A DNA stretch of 64,000 nt. Origin: Solirubrobacteraceae bacterium (GTDB lineage: Bacteria > Actinomycetota > Thermoleophilia > Solirubrobacterales > Solirubrobacteraceae). The notes under the pieces are model-generated. The model saw nothing but the letters and a program-made list of their open reading frames with translations. It was not told the origin of the DNA and made no database searches. The position numbers and the translations under genes were made by a program. Location of the stretch: positions 248,001-312,000 of the forward strand of contig JALNWQ010000004.1 in NCBI GenBank assembly GCA_023230855.1, given 5' to 3'. Positions within the stretch are counted from its first letter, which is position 1. Each line of letters begins with the position of its first letter. Of this stretch, positions 9,675 to 17,559 are shown in pieces.

Positions 9675-10486
9675 GCGGCGAAGGGGGCCAGCCGCACCCC
9701 GTCGAGGGTGCGCCGCGCGACCGGGGCCGCGGCGCGGCCGGACAGCGCGCTCGACGCGGTGAGCGCCACCATCGGGGTGAGCGCGCCGGCGGGGAACGTG
9801 CCGGCGGCGATCCGGCGCGTCAGCCGCACCGCCTTGAGCGCGGTGGCCCCGCCGACGACCGGCACCGCCATCGCCGCCGAGACCCGTCCGGCGTCGGGCC
9901 GGGCAAGCCCGCGGGCCCGCGTGGCGGCGAGCACCGCGCCGCTGCGCGACACCCCGGGCCACAGCGCGAGCGCCTGGGCGCCGCCGACGAGCAGCGCGTC
10001 GACGACCGTCGCGTCGCTCCACGCACGGGTGGATCCGGTCGGTCGGTCCCGATCGGCGAGCGCCATCGCCGCCCCGCCGACGAGCAGCCCGGCGGCGATC
10101 GTCCGGTCCGACCCCAACCGGTCCTCGATCCGCCGCTCCAGCGTCAGCGCGGCGACCGCGGCGGGGACCGACGCGACGGTGAGCAGCGCGCCGGCGCGCG
10201 CCGCGCGGCGCGGGTGGGCGACCGCACCGCGGATGACGGTCCGCGCCTCGTCCCGCAACCCGACCGCCAGGCCGACGAGCGTCCCGGCGTGCGCGGCCAC
10301 CTCGACCGCCTTGGCCATCTCGGGGTCGACGGGACGATGCCCGCGGCGGCCGGTGACGAGGCGGGTGACGAGCGCGACGTGCGCCGACGACGACACCGGC
10401 AGCGCCTCGGCGGGGCCGTGGACGAGCCCGGCGATCCAACCGGCCGCCAACGCACGGTGGGGTGGGGGAGGCCCGGGATCCGGCAC
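9629..10486 (-). CDS. uppP: Undecaprenyl-diphosphatase UppP/BacA-like
   Basis: Membrane phosphatase that recycles the lipid carrier of wall and polysaccharide synthesis. It has the two BacA signatures: GPAEALPVSSSAHVALV near the N-terminus (Glu and Ser of the active site) and PGVSRSGAVLAATRARGL in the second half, among several hydrophobic helices. The GTG at 10486 is chosen. The frame stays open upstream to 10648, but that part is Arg/Pro-rich and overlaps the divergent aminotransferase. With this start the length is 285 residues, normal for the family. The second repeat is less hydrophobic than usual, so it may be a divergent paralogue. Confidence 0.85.
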   Translation of the reverse strand: MPDPGPPPPHRALAAGWIAGLVHGPAEALPVSSSAHVALVTRLVTGRRGHRPVDPEMAKAVEVAAHAGTLVGLAVGLRDEARTVIRGAVAHPRRAARAGALLTVASVPAAVAALTLERRIEDRLGSDRTIAAGLLVGGAAMALADRDRPTGSTRAWSDATVVDALLVGGAQALALWPGVSRSGAVLAATRARGLARPDAGRVSAAMAVPVVGGATALKAVRLTRRIAAGTFPAGALTPMVALTASSALSGRAAAPVARRTLDGVRLAPFAAYRAAVAVALLRTGR

Positions 10487-10605
10487 GACGGGGGAGGCTA
10501 CGCCGTGACGGTGCCGATCGTGTCGGAAGGTCGGCCTCGCCCGGGAGGGCGCCGGTCCGTCGCGGGGAGTCGGCCTTCGGGCGGACCGGCCTCGTCGCGC
10601 GTCCG

Positions 10606-10611
10606 TAGGCT
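10606..10611 (+). promoter_or_regulatory. Leaderless -10 box (TAGGCT) for the aminotransferase
   Basis: The hexamer TAGGCT lies 8 bases before the ATG at 10620. No Shine-Dalgarno sequence intervenes. This spacing would place transcription start at or next to the start codon, so the mRNA is probably leaderless. Confidence 0.55.
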
Positions 10612-10619
10612 TCCCGCCC

Positions 10620-11759
10620 ATGGCCGTCCCGCTCTTCGACACCGGCACCGCGCTCGCGCCGTTGCGTCCCGCGATCGAGGAGGCGCTGTTGCGGGCGTCC
10701 CGCGACGGGCGCTACGTCCTGGGGCCGGAGGTCGACGCGTTCGAGGGCGAGCTCGCGGCGTGGACCGGGTCGCGCCACGCGATCGGGGTCGCCAACGGCA
10801 CCGAGGCGATCACCATCGCGCTGCGGGCGCTCGGCGTCGGCCCGGGGGACGAGGTCGTCGTGCCGTCGTTCACGTTCTGGGCGAGCGCCGAGGCGATCCC
10901 GCCGACCGGGGCCACGCCGGTGTTCTGCGACGTCGACCGCGACACGCTGTGCGTCACCGCCGACACCGTCGCCGCGGCGGTCACGCCGCGGACGAAGGCG
11001 ATCATCGCGGTGCACCTCTTCGGCAACGTCGCGCCGATCGGCGAGATCCGCTCCCGGACCGGGCTGCCGGTGCTCGAGGACAGCGCCCAGGCGGCCGGCA
11101 CCCTCGTGGACCGGGCGGTCGCCGGACCGGGGTCGACCACCCCCGACGGCGACGGGCCGCTGCGCCCCGGGGCCCTGGGCGACGTCGCGACGTTCAGCTT
11201 CTACCCGTCGAAGAACCTCGGCGCGTTCGGTGACGGCGGGGCGATCACGACGAACGACGACGAGGTCGCCGAGCGGGTCCGCACGTTGCGGTTCCACGGC
11301 AGCAGCGACAAGGTCGACTACGTCGACATCGGCTACAACAGCCGCCTGGACGAGCTACAGGCCGCGATCCTGCGCGTGCAGCTCCCGCACCTGCAGGGCT
11401 GGGCCGATCATCGCGCCGGCACCCTGGAGCGGTACCGCGCCGCGGGCCTGGAGCAGCACGTGCGACTGCCTGTCGCCGCGCCGGGGGCCACGCCCGCCTG
11501 GCACCTCTTCGTCGTGCACCACGACCGTGCCGACGAGCTGCAGGCCGCGCTGACCGGGCGCGGCGTCGGGGCGCGCGGCTACTACCGCACCCCGGTGCAC
11601 CGTCAGCCGCCGATGGCGGCGTTCCAGCCGGACGGGATCGCCGACCTGCCGGTGACCGACGAGCTGGCCCGCACCCACCTGGCGCTGCCGGTGAGCGCGA
11701 CGATCACCGACGAGCAGATCGCCGAGGTCGTCGCGGCGGTGGCGGCGACCGTCGGCTGA
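10620..11759 (+). CDS. DegT/DnrJ/EryC1/StrS-family sugar aminotransferase
   Basis: PLP-dependent transaminase that places an amino group on a nucleotide-linked keto sugar. The 379 residues show ANGTEAITIALRALGVGPGDEV (PLP phosphate pocket), the Asp of VLEDSAQAAG, and the Schiff-base Lys198 in SFYPSKNLGAFGDGG. The C-terminal IGYNSRLDELQAAILRVQL helix is typical. The product probably feeds a surface glycan, which fits the polymer genes further right and the CapD-type epimerase/dehydratase at 17560 that could make its substrate. That pathway link is inference, because no sugar genes directly adjoin. Confidence 0.93.
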   Translation: MAVPLFDTGTALAPLRPAIEEALLRASRDGRYVLGPEVDAFEGELAAWTGSRHAIGVANGTEAITIALRALGVGPGDEVVVPSFTFWASAEAIPPTGATPVFCDVDRDTLCVTADTVAAAVTPRTKAIIAVHLFGNVAPIGEIRSRTGLPVLEDSAQAAGTLVDRAVAGPGSTTPDGDGPLRPGALGDVATFSFYPSKNLGAFGDGGAITTNDDEVAERVRTLRFHGSSDKVDYVDIGYNSRLDELQAAILRVQLPHLQGWADHRAGTLERYRAAGLEQHVRLPVAAPGATPAWHLFVVHHDRADELQAALTGRGVGARGYYRTPVHRQPPMAAFQPDGIADLPVTDELARTHLALPVSATITDEQIAEVVAAVAATVG

Positions 11760-11997
11760 CCGATCGGCGACGACGCGGGACGGGGCCCCGGGCGTTCGGT
11801 CGGCCGGGGGCTGCCGGGGCGCGCGGGGGGCATGTGGCGAAGCCGTCGGGATGTGACGGGAACGCCGCACGGCCCGGCCGGTCCGACCGACAAGGCGTCG
11901 ACCGTGCCGTCGTCCGTCGCGTCGACACCGTGACCGGAGACCTTCCGGCGTGGCGCCGCACCGGCCGGCCCGCGATGCGCGACCATCCCTGACGCCG

Positions 11998-13083
11998 ATG
12001 CGCGTCTGGATCGACCTGACCAACAGCCCCCACGTCCTGGTCCTGCGCCCGGTGATCGAGGAGCTGCGCCGGCGGGGGCACCGGGTCGACGTCACCGCCC
12101 GCGACTTCGCGCAGACGCTGGGGCTGTGCGACCGGCTGGGGATCGCGCACACCGCCATCGGGCGCCACCGCGGCGAGCGGCTGCCGGACAAGGCCCGCGG
12201 CCTGGCGTCGCGGACCCGCGCGCTGCTGGCGTGGTCGCGATCGGTCGGGGGATGGCCCGGCGGAGGGTGGCGGGGCCGGGCCGGATCCGCTCCGTTCGAC
12301 CTGGCGATCGGCCACGGGTCGAACGACGTCACCGTCGCCGCGGCGCTGCTCGGCATCCCGGTCACCACGGCGTTCGACTACGAGTGGGCGACGGTCCAGC
12401 ACCAGATCAACTGTCGCCTGGCGGACGCGGTCGTCGTGCCGGACGTCATCCCCGTCGAGCGGCTCGCGCCGTACGGGGCGACCGGCAAGGTCCGGGCCTA
12501 CGCGGGGCTCAAGGAGGAGTACTACCTCGCCGACCTGGAGCCCGATCCGGCGGTCCTCGACGAGCTGGGCCTGGATCACGAAGCGCCGCTGGCGGTCGTG
12601 CGGACCCCGCCCGAGGTGTCCCTCTACCACCGGTTCCACAACGACCGGTTCGCCCGGGTCCTCACCCGGCTGCGGGAGCAGGGGCAGGTCGTCGTGCTGC
12701 CCCGCACCGACGACCAGCGGCGCGAGCTGCGCGACGCGGGCGGGTTCGTCATCCCCGACCGTCCCGTGGACGGCCCGTCGCTCGTCGGCCTGGCCGACCT
12801 CGTCGTGAGCGCCGGCGGCACGATGAACCGCGAGGCGGTCGCCCTTGGCACCCCGGTCTACACGACGTTCGACGGCCGACCGGGCGCCGTCGACGATGCC
12901 CTGATCGCCGACGGCCGGCTGCGACGGCTGGACGACCCGGACGCGATCGACCTGGTCCGTCGCGACCGGGCCGCCGACGCCGCGACCGGGACCGGCCGGA
13001 TCCGCCGCGACGTCGGCGTGTTCACCGACCTGTTGCTGGCGCCGGTGATGGACGATGCGCGTCGGTGCGGCGCGGGGACGTAG
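11998..13083 (+). CDS. DUF354-family protein (GT-B-fold glycosyltransferase-like)
   Basis: A 361-residue protein beginning RVWIDLTNSPHVLVLRPVI. The N-terminal pattern DLTNSPHV...GHRVDVTARDFAQT is the hallmark of DUF354, a family related to UDP-GlcNAc epimerases and GT-B glycosyltransferases. The C-terminal half has the usual GGTMNREAVALGTPVYT loop, equivalent to the nucleotide-sugar-binding motif of GT-B enzymes. The start ATG 11998 is chosen; upstream codons are not conserved-looking. Substrate is unknown. DUF354 genes often accompany surface-polysaccharide loci, and the preceding aminotransferase fits that. Confidence 0.88.
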   Translation: MRVWIDLTNSPHVLVLRPVIEELRRRGHRVDVTARDFAQTLGLCDRLGIAHTAIGRHRGERLPDKARGLASRTRALLAWSRSVGGWPGGGWRGRAGSAPFDLAIGHGSNDVTVAAALLGIPVTTAFDYEWATVQHQINCRLADAVVVPDVIPVERLAPYGATGKVRAYAGLKEEYYLADLEPDPAVLDELGLDHEAPLAVVRTPPEVSLYHRFHNDRFARVLTRLREQGQVVVLPRTDDQRRELRDAGGFVIPDRPVDGPSLVGLADLVVSAGGTMNREAVALGTPVYTTFDGRPGAVDDALIADGRLRRLDDPDAIDLVRRDRAADAATGTGRIRRDVGVFTDLLLAPVMDDARRCGAGT

Positions 13084-13086
13084 CCG

Positions 13087-13299
13087 TCAGGCGCGGGGCT
13101 CCTCCCACCGGACGCCGGGGAACCGGGCGAACCCGCGATCGAACGTGACGACTGTCGCGGCGATGAAGGCGTCCGGGATGAGGTCGCCGGTCGCCCGTCC
13201 ATCGCGACAGAGTGCCGCGAAGATCCGGGGGTGCGTGACGATCCGGACGAATCCCGACAGGACGACGCCGGGCAGCACGATCGCCGTGGGGTCGTTCAC
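13087..13299 (-). pseudogene. Remnant of a VapC-type PIN-domain toxin
   Basis: Reading from GTG 13299 gives 70 residues that match only parts of a VapC toxin. GVVLSGFVRIVTHPRIF matches the middle helix, GDLIPDAFIAA the third acidic motif, and VTFDRGFARFPGVRWEEP the C-terminal end. The N-terminal strand with its first catalytic Asp is absent. About 40 residues are missing between RIF and AALCRDG, and the few residues that normally follow FIAA are gone. No antitoxin precedes it. This is best read as a toxin gene decayed by internal deletions. Confidence 0.72.
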
Positions 13300-13300
13300 G

Positions 13301-14188
13301 CTATCGCGCCCGTGCGACGTCGCGCAGGCCCGCGTCGAGCCGCCGGAGCGACCGCGCCCCGTACAGCCGGCGGTAGGCGCGGCGACCCTCGCGGACCTGC
13401 CGCGTCTGGCCGAGCGCCCGCTGGTGGGCGATCCGCACCGCGCGGGCCGATCGCGCCCGCTGCCGCGACGCGGGGCCGCTGCGACGGTCCAGGCGCTTGA
13501 CCGCCGCGGTGGCGGCCCGCAGCTCGCGACGGTGGTCGGTGCGCGTCGTCGCGTCCTCCCAGCCACCGTCCACGACGCGGTGCCAGCGCAACAGCGGGCG
13601 GGCGTTGCCGCGCGACCAGTCCAGCGTCTCCCAGCGCGCGGCGCCGATCCGGATCCGGCCGGCGCGGTCCCCGATCGGCTCCGTCCGTCCACCGCCCCGC
13701 AGCAGATCGGACCGCCAGCCCCCGGCGGGGTCGCGCCAGTACCCGACCGACGCGTAGCAGCAGGATCCGCCGCCGGTGTGGAACGCCGTCGACAGCTCGG
13801 GGTCGCCGCCGTCGTGGTTCGTCACGACGAGCCTCGTCGCCTTCACCGCCGTCGACGTGCGGCCCATGAGGTCGATCGGCACGCACCCCTCGACCCCGCC
13901 GGTGGTGCACGGCAGCGCGCGGTCCGGCCGCAGTCGGTCCACGATCGCCGGATCGCCGGCGCGGCGGACGACGATCTCGGTCGGCATGCCGTTGACCTGG
14001 AGGATCGGTCGGCCCGGGCCCCACAGCTCGAACGTCCAGCCGTCGGCGTCGACGGCCTGCTTCAGCTCGCCCTGCGGCAGGCCGGCGGTGGCGCCCGTCG
14101 CGGGCGGCGGCAGGCCGATGGCGACGGCGGCGGCCGCGACGGTCGCGAGCGCGGGTCGGGAACGACGGGGGAGCGTCATGCGGGACAT
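13301..14188 (-). CDS. Secreted protein of unknown function
   Basis: A 295-residue protein not assigned to any family I recognise. The N-terminus (MSRMTLPRRSRPALATVAAA) is a Sec-type signal peptide with likely cleavage near residue 32. The mature part has paired cysteines (CTTGGVEGC and GSCC) that probably form disulfides. WTFELWGPGRPILQVNG and ARLVVTNHDGG-like segments suggest a beta-rich domain. The last 80 residues are Arg-rich and helical. Either Met (14188 or 14179) could start it. Its stop lies next to the VapC remnant. Confidence 0.78.
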   Translation of the reverse strand: MSRMTLPRRSRPALATVAAAAVAIGLPPPATGATAGLPQGELKQAVDADGWTFELWGPGRPILQVNGMPTEIVVRRAGDPAIVDRLRPDRALPCTTGGVEGCVPIDLMGRTSTAVKATRLVVTNHDGGDPELSTAFHTGGGSCCYASVGYWRDPAGGWRSDLLRGGGRTEPIGDRAGRIRIGAARWETLDWSRGNARPLLRWHRVVDGGWEDATTRTDHRRELRAATAAVKRLDRRSGPASRQRARSARAVRIAHQRALGQTRQVREGRRAYRRLYGARSLRRLDAGLRDVARAR

Positions 14189-14431
14189 GGCGGGACCATC
14201 CCACGGCGGCCGGGTCCGCCGCCCGGCGCACCCGCCGGGCCCACGGATCGCCCGGCGATCCCGGTCCCGGTGCGCCGCCGTCCGCCCCGACCCGGTCCGG
14301 ACCGCTCCGGCGCGTTGAACGGGAGACGAGGATCCCCCTGCCAGCCGATGGTCACGGGGCCGGGCCGGGCGTAGCGTCACACGCGAGGCCGTGGGGGGAC
14401 CGCGGCGGACCCCGAGGAGAGGAAGCGGATC

Positions 14432-15955
14432 GTGTCCACGACCAGCGTGCGTCACCACGCGATGTTCATCGACGGCGAGCACGTCGACGCCGACGAGCAC
14501 TACGAGATCATCAGCCCGTCGACCGAGGAGCTCGTGTGCACCGCGGCGAAGGGCACCGTCGAGCACGCCGACCGGGCCGTCGAGGCGGCGCGGCGGGCGT
14601 TCGAGTCCGGGTCGTGGTCGCGCCAGGCGCCCGAGGAGCGCTCCCGGATCATGCGGCTCATCGCCGACCGCCTGGGCGACGAGGCCGACGAGCTCGGCGA
14701 GCTGGAGATCTCCGCCAACGGCGCGACGATCCGGCAGGCGATGGGGTTCCTCGTCGGCCTGGCCGCCCCGCACTTCCTGTACTTCGCCGAGCAGGCCGCG
14801 ACCTACCCGTTCGAGTCGCACGTCCCGACCGCGCCGTACCCGACGGTGTCGAGCAACCGGATCCGCCGCGACCCGGTCGGCGTGTGCGCCGCGATCGTGC
14901 CGTGGAACTTCCCGCTGCTGCTCGGCATCTGGAAGATCGGCCCGGCGCTGGCCGCCGGCAACTCGATCGTCGTGAAGGTCGACGAGAAGACGCCGCGGTC
15001 GCTGCTGCGCCTGGCCGAGATCGCCCACGAGTGCGGGGTCCCGAAGGGCGTCTTCAGCGTCGTCACCGGTGACGGGGTCGAGGTCGGCGCGCGGCTGGCG
15101 TCGCACCCCGACGTCGACAAGGTCGCGTTCACCGGATCGACCGCGGTCGGCCGCGAGATCATGCGGTTGGCGTCCGGCACCGTGAAGAAGGTGTCCCTGG
15201 AGCTCGGCGGCAAGGGCGCCGCGGTGCTCCTCGACGACGCCGACCTGGACGTCGCGATCGACGGGATCCTCTTCGGCTGCATGCTGTTCTCGGGCCAGAT
15301 CTGCGAGTCCGGCACCCGGTTGCTCGTCCCCGACGCGATCCACGACGAGGTCGTCCGCCGGCTCGTCGAGCGGGCGAAGACGATCAAGGTCGGCGACCCG
15401 ATGGACTTCGAGACCGACCTGGGCCCCGTCGTGTCCAAGCGTCAGCAGGAGCGGGTGCTCGGGTTCATCGAGGGCGCCAAGCGCGACGGCGTCACGGTGG
15501 CGCTCGGCGGCGGCGTGCCGGAGGGCCCGGAGTTCGAGAAGGGCTTCTTCATCGAGCCGACGATCCTCACGAACGTCACGAACGACCTGGAGATCGCCTG
15601 CGAGGAGACGTTCGGCCCGGTGCTCTGCGTGCTGCGGTACTCGTCGGTCGACGAGGCGGTGCAGATCGCCAACCAGTCGCAGTACGGGCTGACCGCCGGG
15701 GTGTGGAGCACCGACTACGAGCGCGCGATCGAGGTGGCGGACCGCCTGCGCGCCGGGACGATCTGGATCAACACCTGGCACGCGATCGACCCGGCGCTGC
15801 CGTTCGGCGGCTACCGCCAGAGCGGCGTCGGCCGCGAGCTCGGCCCCGGTGCGCTCGACGAGTACACCGAGGCCAAGCACGTCCACGTCGACCTGACGAC
15901 GACCCTCGACCGGCACATCTTCGACGCCGTGCTGTCGACGCCGCCGGAGGGCTGA
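14432..15955 (+). CDS. Aldehyde dehydrogenase (NAD(P)-dependent)
   Basis: Oxidises an aldehyde to the acid. The 507 residues start at GTG 14432, which follows a good ribosome site in GAGGAGAGGAAG. Catalytic residues are present: Asn159 in PWNFPLL, Glu257 in SLELGGKG and nucleophile Cys291 in GQICESGTR. FTGSTAVGREI forms the NAD pocket and EETFGPVLCV is the conserved late motif. A TAGCGT box at 14372 may be its -10. It is not operonic with its neighbours, and the substrate cannot be inferred. Confidence 0.95.
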   Translation: MSTTSVRHHAMFIDGEHVDADEHYEIISPSTEELVCTAAKGTVEHADRAVEAARRAFESGSWSRQAPEERSRIMRLIADRLGDEADELGELEISANGATIRQAMGFLVGLAAPHFLYFAEQAATYPFESHVPTAPYPTVSSNRIRRDPVGVCAAIVPWNFPLLLGIWKIGPALAAGNSIVVKVDEKTPRSLLRLAEIAHECGVPKGVFSVVTGDGVEVGARLASHPDVDKVAFTGSTAVGREIMRLASGTVKKVSLELGGKGAAVLLDDADLDVAIDGILFGCMLFSGQICESGTRLLVPDAIHDEVVRRLVERAKTIKVGDPMDFETDLGPVVSKRQQERVLGFIEGAKRDGVTVALGGGVPEGPEFEKGFFIEPTILTNVTNDLEIACEETFGPVLCVLRYSSVDEAVQIANQSQYGLTAGVWSTDYERAIEVADRLRAGTIWINTWHAIDPALPFGGYRQSGVGRELGPGALDEYTEAKHVHVDLTTTLDRHIFDAVLSTPPEG

Positions 15956-15976
15956 GCGGACGTCGTCCACCGGCCC

Positions 15977-16003
15977 GCCATGTGCTTCAATGAAGCACAT
16001 GGC
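15977..16003. promoter_or_regulatory. Perfect 27-bp palindrome over the VapB start
   Basis: Two perfect 13-base arms, GCCATGTGCTTCA and TGAAGCACATGGC, flank a single A. The element contains both candidate ATG codons of the antitoxin (15990 and 15999) and a -10-like TTCAAT at 15985-15990 set 8 bases before ATG 15999. It is most simply the operator through which the toxin-antitoxin complex represses its own promoter. In RNA it could also fold over the start. Confidence 0.8.
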
Positions 16004-16262
16004 TGAGGTGGGCATCCGCGCGCTCAAGCAGAACGCGTCGGCGGTGGTGAACCGGGCCGAGGCCGGCGAGGCGATCACGATCACCGACCGTGGTCGCCCG
16101 GTGGCCCAGATGGGGCCGCTTCCGTCGTCTCCGCTCGAGCGCCTGCGGGCGACGGGCCGGGCGCGAGCGCCACGCCACGACATCCGGGACCTGCCCGCTC
16201 CGACGCCCGGTCCTCCGTTGTCGGACGCGCTCCGGACGATGCGCGACGACGAGCGCTACTGA
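15999..16262 (+). CDS. vapB: Type II antitoxin, Phd/YefM (VapB) family
   Basis: An 87-residue antitoxin. AEVGIRALKQNASAVVNRAEAGEAITITDRGRPVAQM is the Phd/YefM DNA-binding fold, and the Pro/Arg-rich tail is the usual disordered toxin-binding part. ATG 15999 is preferred over ATG 15990, because a -10-like TTCAAT lies 8 bases before it and family members begin at this point. The palindrome over its start probably mediates autoregulation. The toxin gene follows after 20 bases. Confidence 0.9.
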   Translation: MAEVGIRALKQNASAVVNRAEAGEAITITDRGRPVAQMGPLPSSPLERLRATGRARAPRHDIRDLPAPTPGPPLSDALRTMRDDERY

Positions 16263-16282
16263 TACCCGCCCGGTCTCGGCCC

Positions 16283-16693
16283 GTGGCGCACTATCTCGAC
16301 ACCTCGGCGCTGGTCAAGCTCGTCGTCGCCGAAGCCGAGACGCCGGCACTGCGTGCGTGGCTGGGGGCGGCTGATCGCGGCCCGGTGGCCGGAGACCTGG
16401 TGCGTACGGAGCTCGTGCGGGCCGTCCGTCGGGTCGCTCCCGACCGGGTGCTCCAGGCGCGCGCGGTGCTCGACGCCCTGACCGTCGTCGCGATGCCTGC
16501 GATGACGTTCGACGAGGCGGGTCGGATCGACCCGACGCTCCTACGGTCGCTCGATGCGCTGCACCTCGCGGTGGCCCTGACCCTCGGCGACGAGTTGGAG
16601 GCGATGGTCACCTACGACGAGCGCCTCGCGGGCGCCGCCCGCGAGAACGGGATCCCCGTTCTGGCACCCGGCGGGGGCGGGTCCGACGCCTGA
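16283..16693 (+). CDS. vapC: VapC toxin, PIN-domain ribonuclease
   Basis: A 136-residue PIN-domain RNase that cleaves specific RNAs when free of its antitoxin. The four acidic metal ligands are intact: Asp6 in YLDTSALVK, Glu43 in RTELVRA, Asp91 in SLDALHLA and Asp112 in VTYDERLA. It starts at GTG 16283 and is co-transcribed with vapB. It looks functional, unlike the fragment at 13087-13299, which has a different C-terminal end (FARFPGVRW) and so derives from another VapC subfamily. Confidence 0.93.
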   Translation: MAHYLDTSALVKLVVAEAETPALRAWLGAADRGPVAGDLVRTELVRAVRRVAPDRVLQARAVLDALTVVAMPAMTFDEAGRIDPTLLRSLDALHLAVALTLGDELEAMVTYDERLAGAARENGIPVLAPGGGGSDA

Positions 16694-16738
16694 TCCGGGG
16701 CGAGCGGAACCGTCGATCGCCCCCGCCGCCCCGGCGAG

Positions 16739-17476
16739 CTACGCCCCACCCCACCCGAACCGTCGCAGCGTCTCGCGCAGCGCCGTGGCCGCGAGCGGGG
16801 CGAACGTCGCGGTGACCAGCACCGCCGGGAGCGACGCGATCACCGCGCGCCAGCCGACGAGGATCGCGCCACCCAGGGCGACGCACCCGGCGGCGCCCTC
16901 CAGGAGCGCCATCTTGCGCAGGCCACCGTCCTCCCACACCCACAGCAGCGCGATCGACTCGCCCATGAGCAGTCCCGCGAGCACGCCGATCGCCAGGCCG
17001 CGCAACCACGGGCGGGCCGCGGGCGTCGTCGCCAGCGCGCCGAGCGCCCCGATCGCGCCGCCGACGGCCACCCCGGCCGCCGCCCACCCGGTGCCGACGA
17101 CGACCGCGTACCACGTGGTCGTCGCCTCCTCGATCCACCGGTAGATCGCGTAGTACGTCAGCGACCCGCCGGCGATCGCGATCGCCCCGCCGGTCGCGCC
17201 GAGCACCACGGCGCCGGTCGCCGCGGGCCGGCGCCACCCGGCGAGCATGCCGGCCACGAACGCACCGGCCAGCCACGGTCCGCCGATCCGCGACAGCTCC
17301 CACGCGCCGCGGAACGTGCTCGTGCTCGTCACCCGTCCCATGACCCCCAGGCCGACGGCGAGCAGCGCGAACGCCACGAGCAGCAGGAGCGGCGCGAGGG
17401 GGCGCCGCCCGGGCGACGCGCGCGGGACCCGCCGGTCGACGGAGCGGTGGGCGGGGGAGGCGTCCACGCGCCCCAT
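16739..17476 (-). CDS. Polytopic membrane protein of unknown function
   Basis: A 245-residue protein with about six or seven hydrophobic segments, starting at ATG 17476 after a short Arg-rich cytoplasmic head. One loop, YYAIYRWIEEATTTWYAVVVG, is amphipathic and may face the outside. Small-residue-rich helices (GWAAAGVAVGGAIGALGAL) suggest tight packing. It resembles general actinobacterial membrane proteins of the DUF6518 type, but I cannot name a function. It is divergent from the polymer locus that follows. Confidence 0.8.
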   Translation of the reverse strand: MGRVDASPAHRSVDRRVPRASPGRRPLAPLLLLVAFALLAVGLGVMGRVTSTSTFRGAWELSRIGGPWLAGAFVAGMLAGWRRPAATGAVVLGATGGAIAIAGGSLTYYAIYRWIEEATTTWYAVVVGTGWAAAGVAVGGAIGALGALATTPAARPWLRGLAIGVLAGLLMGESIALLWVWEDGGLRKMALLEGAAGCVALGGAILVGWRAVIASLPAVLVTATFAPLAATALRETLRRFGWGGA

Positions 17477-17559
17477 GGTGGCGGAACGCGAGGCCCGTCG
17501 GACCCGGTACGCGCGCCCGCGCCCGCCGACATGCCCGACCCCGTGCGAGAATCGTCCCC

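Noticed and set aside
10487..10648. Upstream extension of the uppP frame
   Set aside because: The extra residues are Arg/Pro-rich, overlap the divergent aminotransferase and precede the first UppP helix without homology.
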